From: JAICMB01 sp963802915
GTDB taxonomy: Bacteria; Acidobacteriota; Terriglobia; Bryobacterales; Bryobacteraceae
Direction: 5' to 3'
Assembly: GCA_963802915.1 (NCBI GenBank)
Contig: CAWDKQ010000018.1
Coordinates: forward strand, 62,001 to 126,000
Length of the DNA stretch: 64,000 bases
Position numbers and translations under genes: made by a program. Positions 17,442 through 26,459 of the stretch are shown one piece after another (position 1 is the first letter of the stretch; each line of letters begins with the position of its first letter). The notes beneath the pieces were generated by a model. That model was not told where the DNA came from and made no database searches. It worked only from the letters and a program-made list of their open reading frames with translations.

Positions 17442-17906
17442 CTAGATTTGTGGTCGCCAACGCTCGGTGCTTGTCATTACGAAATCATCCGTTGAGGTGT
17501 CGAACCGACAGTGAATCAGGATGCCGCCCATGACACTGAGCAGAACTTTCCCTCTGCGCACGCTGAGGTAATCGGCACAGTCCACGGTTAGCGTGTCGCC
17601 CCGATTTATCATCGGTTCGATTCCGATTGCTGGAAACGAATTCGCTGTCTGCCGAAATCTCTTCAAAAGCGATTGTGTATCCAGATATTCAAGACGAACC
17701 GCACCCAGCTCAGATGGGCCCGGATAGAAAAAGGCGGGATCGCCCACGGTCATGCCTTTGATTACGACAACAGCCTCACGCTTGCTTGCTTGCTTGGCGT
17801 GAACGCAAGCGGTCAGGGACCGGATGTAGAGATTGGTCTGGACCTCGCCGGCTGCGCCTGAAGCATCGAAGCATGCTATGGCCACGACGATGGCGAGCGA
17901 GCGCAT
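17442..17906 (-). CDS. Exported protein of unknown function
   Basis: The product has 154 residues with a signal peptide (MRSLAIVVAIACFDASGAAG). The mature part has a few cysteines (ACVHAKQAS, DCADYLSV, HCRFDT) that could form disulfides, and predicted beta strands such as VVVIKGMTVGDPAFFYPG. I do not recognise the family. It begins 11 bases after the PEP-CTERM-like gene, so the two may be cotranscribed. A stretch of 165 bases with no visible gene separates its end from the TonB receptor start. Confidence 0.7.
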   Translation of the reverse strand: MRSLAIVVAIACFDASGAAGEVQTNLYIRSLTACVHAKQASKREAVVVIKGMTVGDPAFFYPGPSELGAVRLEYLDTQSLLKRFRQTANSFPAIGIEPMINRGDTLTVDCADYLSVRRGKVLLSVMGGILIHCRFDTSTDDFVMTSTERWRPQI

Positions 17907-17917
17907 CTCACCTCAGT

Positions 17918-18643
17918 CTAATTCCATTCTGCAGTCGAGACGGATCTCTTCCGCAGGCGCAAAAGACCGATTCCGGCGAGAACTGCAGCCGCCAGCGCGA
18001 AAGTCGAAAGCTCGGGTACTTCGGAACCCAGCACTCGCACAGCTGTGCCGTAGTTCGGATAATTGTATTCTCCGGGGTCAATCACACCGAGGTTCACCGG
18101 ACCCGCGACGTACTGAAAAATACCCGGATACACCTCGGAGCAGTCCCCAGTGCTCTGGCAGGGAGCGTCCCCAAGGAGAAAGCCTAGATCCCCTGCCTGC
18201 GCGCTGAAGATGGCATAGTAGGTACCCGGGAACAGAACCAAATTCGGATCGACATATTCATACGCGACTGTCGACGGATCCGGATAGATAGGCAGGTCGT
18301 AGTTTCCATAGACGTTCGTCAGATCCGGTAAGCCATTGGAATTGACGCCGAGCACGGATATGAGAAAAGGCAATTGATTGGTGCAATTTCGACCTGCCTG
18401 GTCGCCGGAACATTGCCCTTCTTCAAATGCGCCGATTTCGGTGATGAGAGTGGGGGTGGTGAGAATGAATTCCGGTCCAACCAATTGCTCCGAGGAGATA
18501 ACGATACCACCTGTCCCCGGGGTTGAGAATACCGTCGACGGGTCAAGCCCGTTGAGCCCGTCGACAATTGTCCCCGCGCGGATCGAAATCACGAGCCCGC
18601 ACACGGAGATTGCTACGCATCGGAGTACGTGTTTTATACGCAT
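17918..18643 (-). CDS. PEP-CTERM-like secreted protein
   Basis: I choose the ATG at 18643, which gives a good signal peptide (MRIKHVLRCVAISVCGLVIS); the longer frame from 18730 adds an unlikely preface. The body is beta-rich with many Asn, Gly and Asp, as in surface proteins of this class. The C-terminus has VPELSTFALAAAVLAGIGLL then RLRKRS, the tripartite PEP-CTERM signal, but with PEL instead of PEP and eight extra residues after the basic cluster. PEP-CTERM proteins are cleaved by exosortase and delivered to the surface or exopolysaccharide. No exosortase gene is in the window. Confidence 0.75.
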   Translation of the reverse strand: MRIKHVLRCVAISVCGLVISIRAGTIVDGLNGLDPSTVFSTPGTGGIVISSEQLVGPEFILTTPTLITEIGAFEEGQCSGDQAGRNCTNQLPFLISVLGVNSNGLPDLTNVYGNYDLPIYPDPSTVAYEYVDPNLVLFPGTYYAIFSAQAGDLGFLLGDAPCQSTGDCSEVYPGIFQYVAGPVNLGVIDPGEYNYPNYGTAVRVLGSEVPELSTFALAAAVLAGIGLLRLRKRSVSTAEWN

Positions 18644-18794
18644 GTTCGGTCCACCACATGAGCCGGGTATTAGCAACACGTCTACGCCCACTTTCAGACC
18701 GTTCGCTTTCAGCTGATTAGCGGCAGGCATTGTTTCGATGTGGGTTCTCTAGCTCAACTAGTCTGCGCGGAAAGGCCTTAGCTTCTCGAACGTG

Positions 18795-18845
18795 TTGACA
18801 GCCTACCGGTTGGCTGATGTAGTATATAGCTGTTGGCAGCCAACA
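18795..18845 (+). promoter_or_regulatory. PadR2 promoter with two palindromes
   Basis: TTGACA (18795-18800) is followed after 17 bases by TGTAGT (18818-18823), a plausible promoter. A near-perfect palindrome CAGCCTACCGGTTGGCTG (799-816 of 18 kb) fills the spacer, and a perfect 15-bp palindrome TGTTGGCAGCCAACA (18831-18845) ends on the A of the PadR2 ATG. Both share TTGGC/GCCAA halves. The layout parallels the other PadR promoter but with a different sequence. No ribosome site precedes the ATG. Binding by PadR2 is inferred. Confidence 0.7.
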
Positions 18846-19182
18846 TGTCTGAATACAAGACCGACGTCCCATACGGAACCCTGGATCTACTGATCCTTAA
18901 AACACTGGACACGATGGGGCCGATGCACGGCTACCGCATCGCCAGGAGAATTGAGCAGGTCGCGGAGAACCTTTTGCGATTGAACCAGGGGTCGATTTAT
19001 CCAGCTCTCATACGCCTGGAAGAGCAAGGCTGGATTCGCACGCAATGGGGAATTTCTGAGACAAAACGCAAGGTGAAGTTCTATTCGCTGACCAGGGCAG
19101 GGCGAAGCAACTCAGCGTCGAAGTTGCGAACTGGGAGAGGGCGACGGCGCTGGTGGCCCGGTTCCTGGAGGCGGAGTCGTGA
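18845..19182 (+). pseudogene. PadR family regulator, one frameshift
   Basis: The first 85 or so codons read as a clean PadR winged helix (YGTLDLLILKTLDTMGPMHG, then NQGSIYPALIRLEEQGWI, then VKFYSLTRAG). Near 19104 a single G appears to be missing: restoring CGG AAG gives GRKQLSVEVANWERATALVA and a stop at 19180-19182, for a 112-residue protein in an ATGA-type (GTGA) overlap with the ADOP start. As written the frame runs on into the permease gene. The start is the ATG at 18845, inside a palindrome. Either recent inactivation or a sequence error is possible. Confidence 0.8.
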
Positions 19183-21815
19183 AGCTTCGATTCGCAGCGG
19201 CTCGTCTGCTGGCGCTGTTCCGCAAGCGGCGCCTCGATCGGGAACTGGAGGGTGAGATTCTCGCCCACCTGGAAATGGCCGAACTCGATGCTCTCGCCGC
19301 CGGGCTGTCGCCCGAAGAGGCTCGCCGCGAGGCCCGCCGTAGTTTTGGAGGAATCGAACAGATGAAGGAAGATCATCGCGATCGACGAAGCGTCCGGTGG
19401 GTGGAGAACCTGTGGAGAGACGTACGATACGGGATGGCTGCGCTGGCGCGCGATCCCGGGTTCGCCGCGGTCACCATCGGATTGCTGGCTCTCGGCATCG
19501 GCGCCAACACGGCAATGTTCAGTATCGTCGATGCGGTCCTGTTGAAACCGCTTCCGTTCCCCGAGCCGGAGCGCATGGTAAGGGTGTGGGAATCCCACTC
19601 CGGGGGGCGCAACCCCACTACTACGCTGACCTTTCTGGACTGGAAGCGGCAGGGCGATATCTTCGAGGCGTTGTCGGTGGAGGAGCTCTACCAAAGCCGC
19701 AGTGGCGACTGGCGGCGATCCGGCGCGCGTTTCGGGCAAGCTGGTGTCGGCCGATTACTTTCAGGTTTTCGGCGTGAAGCCTCAGATCGGGCGGACCTTC
19801 GCACCTGGGGGAGGATCAGCCGGGAGCGGCGCCGGTGGTGGTGCTGAGCCACGCGTTCTGGCAAACGCAATTCGCGCGGCGATCCCGGCATTCTGAAACG
19901 CGATTTGACGCTCGACGGCGAACCGCACAGGATCATCGGGGTTCTACCGGCGGGCAGTTTCGATCGCGACGAGGCTGTGTTCTGGAAGCCACTGATCTTC
20001 GCGCCGGATCAACTGAATCGCGGTCAGCATTGGCTGCACCCCATCGGGCGGCTGCGCGCCGGCGTGAGCCTCGAGCAGGCGCAGGCCAAGATGAACATGT
20101 TGAGAGCCAGTCTCAATGGGGTCATTTACCAAAAGGACTGGGGCTTCGCGGTGGATCCGTTCGCGCAGATGCTGGTTGGGGATACCCTGCGCCGCTCGAT
20201 CTACCTGGCGTTCGGAGCGGTTCTGCTGGTGTTGCTCATCGCCTGCGCGAATGTGGCGAACCTGGTGCTGGCAAAAGGAGCGACGCGGCGGAAGGAGATG
20301 GCGCTGAGAGCCGCTCTGGGAGCCAGCCGCGGCCGTTTGATCGCGCAGTTGCTCACCGAGAGCCTGGTCCTGTGTCTTCTCGGAGGCATGGCGGGTGTTG
20401 CGCTGGCCTGCCTGCTGCTTCGTGCCGCGGCGCCGCTGGTGGCGGCATCGCTGCCGTTTACGGCCGATCTCAGCCTGGATCTGCGCGTCCTTGGGTTTGC
20501 CGCGGCGGCGGTGATGGCGGTTTTGATACTCACGGGTCTGCTTCCTTCCTTGCGGACTTCCTTCGGCAGGCTGTCCAGCGCATTGAATCAGGCGGCGCGT
20601 GGATCGTCGGGTTCGAGCGCGGCGGTGCGCCGGACGATCGTCATCGGTGAAGTTGCGGCTTCCGTGGTGCTGATCTGCGGCGCGGCGCTGCTGTTCAAGA
20701 GCCTGGCGAAACTTCAGCAAGTGGATGCAGGGGTCAGAATCGACCACGTGATTACGATGTCGACGGATCTTCCATCGGCGGCATACCCGACTCCGGAGAG
20801 CGCCGCGAGATTCTATGAAGCCGTGGTTCAGACGGCTCCAGGCCGTGCCCGGAGTCGAGCAGGCATCCGTTTCGCAAGGCTTGCCTCTGCAAGGTGTGCA
20901 ATGGGGCGAATATCTGAGCCTGCCGGGAGTGAAGGAGTTTCTCCTGGTTCGGTTGAAGCTGGTCGATCCCTGGTATTTCGGCGCGCTGCAGATTCCCGTG
21001 AAGACCGGGCGCGGAATTGAAAATCGGGATCGCGCGGGCGCCCCGCCGGTTGTGGTGATCAATCAGGAGATGGCCCGGCATTTGTCCAAGACATTCGGAA
21101 TTGGCGAATCCCGTTGGGCGAACTGTTGGCATCGATGTGCCCGGCTACGGCCCGATCCCGGAGTCCGAGGTGAAGCTGCAGATCGTGGGCGTGATTCGCA
21201 ACGAGCGTACCGCCGGATTGCACGCGCCGCTAGAACTGGTGGCTTATTTGCCTCTGGCCCAGGCTCCGCGGCAGGACATCAAACTGGTGGTTCGCACACG
21301 GATCGATCCGGCGGCGGCAATGCCCGGCATTCGGGAAGCGGTGCGGCAGGTGGATCCCAACCTGCCTCTGGGGGACGTGATGACGATGGAACAGGTCAAG
21401 GAGCGGAGCATGCTTTGGGCGAAGCAGCCGACGTGGGTGGTGGGAGCCTTCGCCGGCGTCGCCGCACTGCTGGCCGCACTGGGACTTTACGGCGTTCTGG
21501 CGCATGCGGTAACGCAGCAGCGCCGCGAGATCGGCATCCGCATGGCCCTGGGCGCGCGGCCGGGCGACGTCGTATCGCACACTTTGCGCAGCGCCTTCTG
21601 CGATGCTTCTGGTGGGGCTGGCCGCCGGACTGGCGGGAGCCTTTGCGCTGACGCGGGTACTGAAGAGTCTCTTGTTCGAGGTGTCCGCGCTGGACCCGGC
21701 CGCACTCGCCGTTGCCTGCGTTCTAATGACTCTTATCGGCATACTGGCAGCCTTGATCCCGGCGAGCCGTGCGGCAGGAGTGGATCCAATGAGGGTGCTT
21801 CGTGACGAAGGCTGA
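19179..21815 (+). pseudogene. ADOP family permease, six frameshifts
   Basis: Seven consecutive frames read as one full-length ADOP permease of about 876 residues: N-terminal segment (LEGEILAHLEMAELDALAAG), LALGIGANTAMFSIVDAVLL, periplasmic domain, FtsX bundle (LLIACANVANLVLAKGA), second periplasmic domain and second bundle ending AAGVDPMRVLRDEG. Shifts lie near 19700, 19807-19811 (a G5 run), 19877, 20830, 21103 and 21597. Each moves the frame by +1 (or -2), and none is accompanied by an in-frame nonsense codon. It starts with GTG overlapping PadR2. Not functional as written, though otherwise well conserved. Confidence 0.85.
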
Positions 21816-22008
21816 TTGGGATACTGTTGAACCGACACAGCGATCTCTCGCCGGCAAGGGCCAAAGGCTCTTCGAGCTGGAGTAGATCAACTGCTCCTTC
21901 GTGAGCAGGCCTCGAACGGTCATACCCGATTTCGCGGACCGGGGGTCGTAAGGAACCGCAGCCATTGGCAAACCTGTGGAGAAGAAGTCTGATTGGGACC
22001 GCTTCCCC

Positions 22009-22824
22009 TCAACTTGCTCGCAATGCCACCATCGGATCGATTCGCGACGCTCTCCGCGCGGGAACATACCCGGCGACAGCCGCAACAGCGATTAGCAGTG
22101 CCCCCATTGCAATAAATGTCATGGGGTCCCCGGACGTTACGCCGAACAACATGCTTCCCAGCACGCTCGAAAGAGCTCGCGATGCCGCCATTCCGAGCGC
22201 GAGTCCTACGGCTGCCAGTCCGAGCGTATGCAAGAGAATACGACCCTGCAGATGGATCGCGGAGGCTCCCAGCGCCATTCGAATTCCAATTTCCTGCACC
22301 CGTTGATTCACCGAATAGGAAATCACAGCGTAGATCCCGAGCGAGGCGAGTAAGAGAGCGAAGCCCGCAAATCCAGCCAGCAACAGCACTAAAAACCGTC
22401 GTGGTGAAACGGCCTTGTCCACCAGTTCCTGAAGAGTTGTAAACTCGCGTACCGGGAGATTCGGGTCGATTGGCCTGAGAGCGGCCCGAACGCCCGCCGC
22501 CAGTTGTTCGGGAGGAAGCACCGTCCGAACAACTAAGTTCATGGCAGAGTAGTCACCGGTTTGCCGCATTGGCAGATACATTTCGGACCCGCCCACGCTT
22601 TCCAGAGACTCATGCCGGACATCGGCAACCACACCCACCACTCGGCGGCCACCGTCCTGCGTCATGACCTGTCCAATCGCTTCCTGGCCCGGCCAGAGGG
22701 TACGAGCGAGGGTCTGATTGACTACTACAATCGGTGTCAGGCGGTCGAGCGCTGACGCGTCGCCGCTGCTCCACGCCTTGAGCATGCGTGTCAATTCATT
22801 AGCGGAGAGCCGCGTTAGCTCCAT
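22009..22824 (-). pseudogene. ADOP C-terminal remnant fused to sigma-factor N-terminus
   Basis: The open frame encodes 271 residues. Residues 1-31 (ending GDASALDRLTPIV) resemble the start of acidobacterial ECF sigma factors of the TIGR02999 type. From residue 32 (VVNQTLARTLWPGQEAIGQ) the protein is the second periplasmic domain and last FtsX bundle of an ADOP permease, ending RRASRIDPMVALRAS. The permease N-terminal two thirds are absent and only about 120 bases separate it from the next gene. It therefore looks like a deletion scar joining two genes at a GTA-rich microhomology. It is unlikely to be a working transporter. Confidence 0.8.
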
Positions 22825-22943
22825 GATGAACTATCGATCATAGCCCGCTCGAAGATCCCAGCGATGCTTAGAAGCGCGCAATGCAACCGTAAGGGGCGGG
22901 TTTCTCACGTAACTTCCTCTTTCTCTGCCAGTCTAAATTTGTC

Positions 22944-23820
22944 ATGCCGGCGGTTGAACAGGTCGGAGTTACGAAATGGGAAGGCGCGGTGGCTACTGAA
23001 GCTACCGAAAATGCTCGAGGCAGGAGAAATCCTGTTCCGCGCCCGATCTGCATTTCGAAATTTCGGCTGACGAGAGTCGATTCTTGTCGACGGACTACCT
23101 TGACGGAAAGTCAAAAAACATCAGTTACCGCCCTCAAAGCGGCGCTCTCGGAGGAACCAGGTTGGAAGGGGCGGAACGGCAGGGGTTAACGGACCTGCTG
23201 CGCCGCTTCTACGAATCTTCCGCCGGTTGATGCAATCTTTATGTCCCGAATATCGCGATCGTATTCGCGCTGGATTCACGAGTTTTCGTCCCGTCGAGAT
23301 CGAAGGACGCGAGAGTTCGTGGCGTAAGGACGACACGCGACTGCACATTGATGCCTTCCCCTCGCGCCCGATGCAAGGCTGGCGAATCCTGCGTGTATTC
23401 GCCAATGTAAACCCGGCCGCTTCAAGAGAATGGCGCGTCGGCGAACCGTTTGTACTCGTCGCAAAGAGATTTCTGCCCCAAATCGGTTCACCCCTACCCG
23501 GTTGGCCGCGCGTCCTGGCTTTGCTCGGGATCACCAAACAGTTGCGAACTCCCTACGATCACCTGATGCTGGCCATTCACGATCGCATGAAGGCGGACCT
23601 CGATTATCAGGCGTACTGCCCACAACGTCCCGTGTCGTTTCCCGCCGGTTCGACGTGGACGTGCTTCACCGATGCCGTCTCACACGCCACGGTGCGCGGC
23701 CAGTTCGCGTTCGAGCAGACGTTCTATATTCCGGTTTGGGCGATGCGCGATCCGTCCCGGTCTCCGTTGCGCATTATGGAACGGCTGACAGGTCGCAAAC
23801 TTGTCGCGACCCGCAATTGA
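22944..23820 (+). pseudogene. Kdo hydroxylase (KdoO-like) with three frameshifts
   Basis: The intact C-terminal two thirds (from 23227) has the family signature: FTSFRPVEIEGRESSWRKDD, LHIDAFPSRP with the H-x-D iron ligands, LRVFANVNP, YDHLMLAIHD, and FTDAVSHAT. KdoO enzymes are iron/2-oxoglutarate dioxygenases that hydroxylate the Kdo sugar of lipopolysaccharide. The N-terminal third (TKWEGAVATEATE, MLEAGEILF, DLHFEISADESRFLS, DGKSKNISY) lies in three frames, with apparent indels near 23010 (A run), 23044 (C run) and 23222. Correcting them gives about 291 residues, the usual size. As written it is broken. Confidence 0.8.
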
Positions 23821-23828
23821 GGATTCGA

Positions 23829-26459
23829 TTATCGCTGCCGCGCGGAATCGCTTTCCTGTTCCGCCCTCTTGCGAAACTCCTCTTGAATCGCCTCGGGATC
23901 GTCCATGTCCCGCAGTCGCCGCGCTTCTTCTTTCGTCTTCGGCTTCGCGAATCGCGCCCGCGCGGGATCGAAGATCCGGTTGTCCGAGGGTAGGACGGTA
24001 AACGGAGCCAGGTCCGGAGTTTCGCTGAACATATCGCTCATATCGGCCGCCAGCGCGTCTTCGAGATTCAGCGAGCCCAGCCCCAAGAGCTCATACATCG
24101 TCTTCTGCACGCTAGGCATGCTGTAGTGCCGATGCGAAACGAAGCCGCGCCGCATCCACGGGCCGATTGCAAGGACCGGACTGCGGTGTGCGTCGACATG
24201 ATCCACGCCGCTTTGCGCGTCATCCTCGATCACGAAAATGGCGCTGTCCTTCCAGATTGGGCTATGCGAGATCTTCTCCACGATCATGCCGAGCGCTAAA
24301 TCGTTATCCGCGACAAATGAGGCGCGGTAAGGGTAACCATCCGCGGGACGCGGATCGGCGGTGTGATCGTTCGGCAGCCGGATCACGGTAAGCGCCGCCA
24401 CTTTCTTCTTCGCGAGTTGCCGATCGAGGTCCTTAGCGAACTCCTGGTATCGGAATTGATCCGGAATGCCGAGATTGAAAGTGGGAAATCGTCGATCGCT
24501 CGATTCAAACACCGGCTTGGGCACAGGTGTATTCAGAAGCAGCCGCTGGCCTTCCGGCTCCGTTCCGTCGCGCTCGTCGGACCCTTCCAGTTCGAGCCCC
24601 TCGCCGTAATTCCGAATCGTCAACCCCGCGCCCGCGATGTGCTCCCATAGCGAACCGAACTCAGGCTCGTCCTCCGGCATCGGACAATCCGATCCGCCGC
24701 CCAGAGAACGCCGTCCGGGAGCGGAACTGAAAGGACTTCCCTCGCGCCGTCCTCCATAATTGGATGTCCAAGCCATGTTGAACCACGGTGTTGGTGCGAT
24801 CCCCATGGCCCAGCGGTGCCCGTCGGCCGAGACATCGCTGTCGACAAAAAAACGGTCGCTGGTAGCAAACCGGCCGGCGAGCGCGTGCGCATTCGGCGTC
24901 ACGGTCACATCCTTCAGCTTTGGTTCCTCTTCGGTCCAGCCATGCAATCCGAAACGTGCCAGCGACGGATCGCCATCCAGTCCCGCAATATCTCCGAAGA
25001 TCTCATCGAAAGTCCGGTTCTCACGAATGATGAAGAAAACATGCTTCAGGCGCGGCAGTTTCGCGCCTGCCACAAGCGCCGTCTCATTGTTTCGTACTAC
25101 GCCGGCGGTGGAATCCGCAAGCATCGATTCATCGGTAGGCAAAGGAAGAACCGACACGCTGCCCAGCTCCAGTTCGCCGATGTATTTCCGCGAGCTTCCA
25201 TTCGGACCCGCTCCATTGCCCTTGTTGTTCACCACGTACAGCTTCCCCTGATTTGGTGCAACGGCGACCGCTGCCGGGAGCCAGCCCGTGTTCAGATGCC
25301 CCAGCACCCGCCTCGAATCCTTGTCGATCACCGCGACAGCGTTAATCCCTCCTTCGGTAACGTAGAGGTGTTTCGCATCTTCTGCCAGGCCCATCGGCAT
25401 TACGCCGCGCAGCGGTCGTCCCTTATCGTCCTGAAATGCTGCCCCGGAAAACGGAGTGAGCGCGATCAGCCCTTCTAGTTCCCGCCCGTCCAAAGTGATA
25501 ACTGCCAGGGAATCTTCATGCGACAACGTCACATAAACATGTTGCGCATCCGAGATGACTCCGGAAGGCGAAGCTCCGCCGATGACGCTCCCATGAACCG
25601 CGCTGCCTAATCGCAGCTTTGCGGTAACCGCTGCCTTCGCGGGATCGCTGATATCGACCGTCCACAGCGAACTTCCCCGCGCATCGTTCTCATCCCCAAG
25701 TCCGGGAACATGATGTCCTTCTACTCGACCGCCGCGCCGCGCATCTTTCGATGGATACGCAAACGGCGGGAAATGCAGTCCCGTGTGCAGCGTGTCTTCC
25801 TTCCGGACGCCTTCTATCAGGTTGTACTCGAATAAACCCGAATTCGTGAAATATAGTCGGTTGCCGTCTTCGGAGAGAGCCATCGCCAATGGATTCACGC
25901 CCGTGGGAATCGACGCGACGCGCTCACGTGACGCCGTGTCGATTACCACTACGCGCCAGTTCCCCTGATCGATGACATAAAGAAATCGGCCATCGCGCGA
26001 GACCGTTAGATTTGCTGCAAAGCTCTCCGCATAATTCACTCCGCCGATTGGACCATTCAAATCGATCCGCGCGATCCGCTTCCAGGTTTCGGTGGAATAG
26101 ACATCCACGGCGCCTGAATCGCCCGTCGCATCGTAAATCATGCGCCCGTCGGGCGAATAAGCTACACCCGCGTGTACTTGCACGTCAGGATCACTTTTGG
26201 CAGACACCGGAATTCTCGTGACACGCGGCTGATCCGAATCCGGCTGGTCGATGATCGTGAGAGAAAACGGCCAGCCGATACAAGGAACAACAATCTGTTG
26301 CCCATCCCGCCGCACCGCGAGAGCGAAGGGAAAGGGCGCCGTGGTAATCCAGGCGCCCTGCGGTGTGATGAGTCTGCCGTTCGGGAGCCGCGTTTCGATC
26401 GCAGCTCCCAGAACGGTACAGACAAAGAAAACCCCGACAGTTATAGAACGGCTGCGCAC
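23829..26459 (-). CDS. Beta-propeller phosphoesterase, exported
   Basis: The product has 876 residues starting at a GTG in a one-base overlap with the TonB receptor stop. After a signal peptide (to about 20), residues about 25-440 form a YVTN-type beta-propeller (LYVIDQGNWRVVVIDTASRE, LYFTNSGLF, LYVVNNKGNGAG). A phosphoesterase domain follows (VFFIIRENRTFDEIFGDI, FVDSDVSADGHRW, IFVIEDDAQSGVDHVDAHR), related to phospholipase C and acid phosphatases with metal-binding Asp, Glu and His. It probably hydrolyses a phosphate ester outside the cytoplasm. The coupling to a TonB receptor suggests that its product is imported (inference). Confidence 0.9.
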   Translation of the reverse strand: MRSRSITVGVFFVCTVLGAAIETRLPNGRLITPQGAWITTAPFPFALAVRRDGQQIVVPCIGWPFSLTIIDQPDSDQPRVTRIPVSAKSDPDVQVHAGVAYSPDGRMIYDATGDSGAVDVYSTETWKRIARIDLNGPIGGVNYAESFAANLTVSRDGRFLYVIDQGNWRVVVIDTASRERVASIPTGVNPLAMALSEDGNRLYFTNSGLFEYNLIEGVRKEDTLHTGLHFPPFAYPSKDARRGGRVEGHHVPGLGDENDARGSSLWTVDISDPAKAAVTAKLRLGSAVHGSVIGGASPSGVISDAQHVYVTLSHEDSLAVITLDGRELEGLIALTPFSGAAFQDDKGRPLRGVMPMGLAEDAKHLYVTEGGINAVAVIDKDSRRVLGHLNTGWLPAAVAVAPNQGKLYVVNNKGNGAGPNGSSRKYIGELELGSVSVLPLPTDESMLADSTAGVVRNNETALVAGAKLPRLKHVFFIIRENRTFDEIFGDIAGLDGDPSLARFGLHGWTEEEPKLKDVTVTPNAHALAGRFATSDRFFVDSDVSADGHRWAMGIAPTPWFNMAWTSNYGGRREGSPFSSAPGRRSLGGGSDCPMPEDEPEFGSLWEHIAGAGLTIRNYGEGLELEGSDERDGTEPEGQRLLLNTPVPKPVFESSDRRFPTFNLGIPDQFRYQEFAKDLDRQLAKKKVAALTVIRLPNDHTADPRPADGYPYRASFVADNDLALGMIVEKISHSPIWKDSAIFVIEDDAQSGVDHVDAHRSPVLAIGPWMRRGFVSHRHYSMPSVQKTMYELLGLGSLNLEDALAADMSDMFSETPDLAPFTVLPSDNRIFDPARARFAKPKTKEEARRLRDMDDPEAIQEEFRKRAEQESDSARQR

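Noticed and set aside
19944..21062. Long minus-strand open frame opposite ADOP2
   Set aside because: Arg/His/Gln-rich product typical of antisense translation in high-GC DNA; the plus strand is clearly ADOP.
19179..21815. Programmed ribosomal frameshifting in ADOP2
   Set aside because: Six shifts at unrelated sites without shared slippery heptamers or pseudoknots; damage or error is far more likely.
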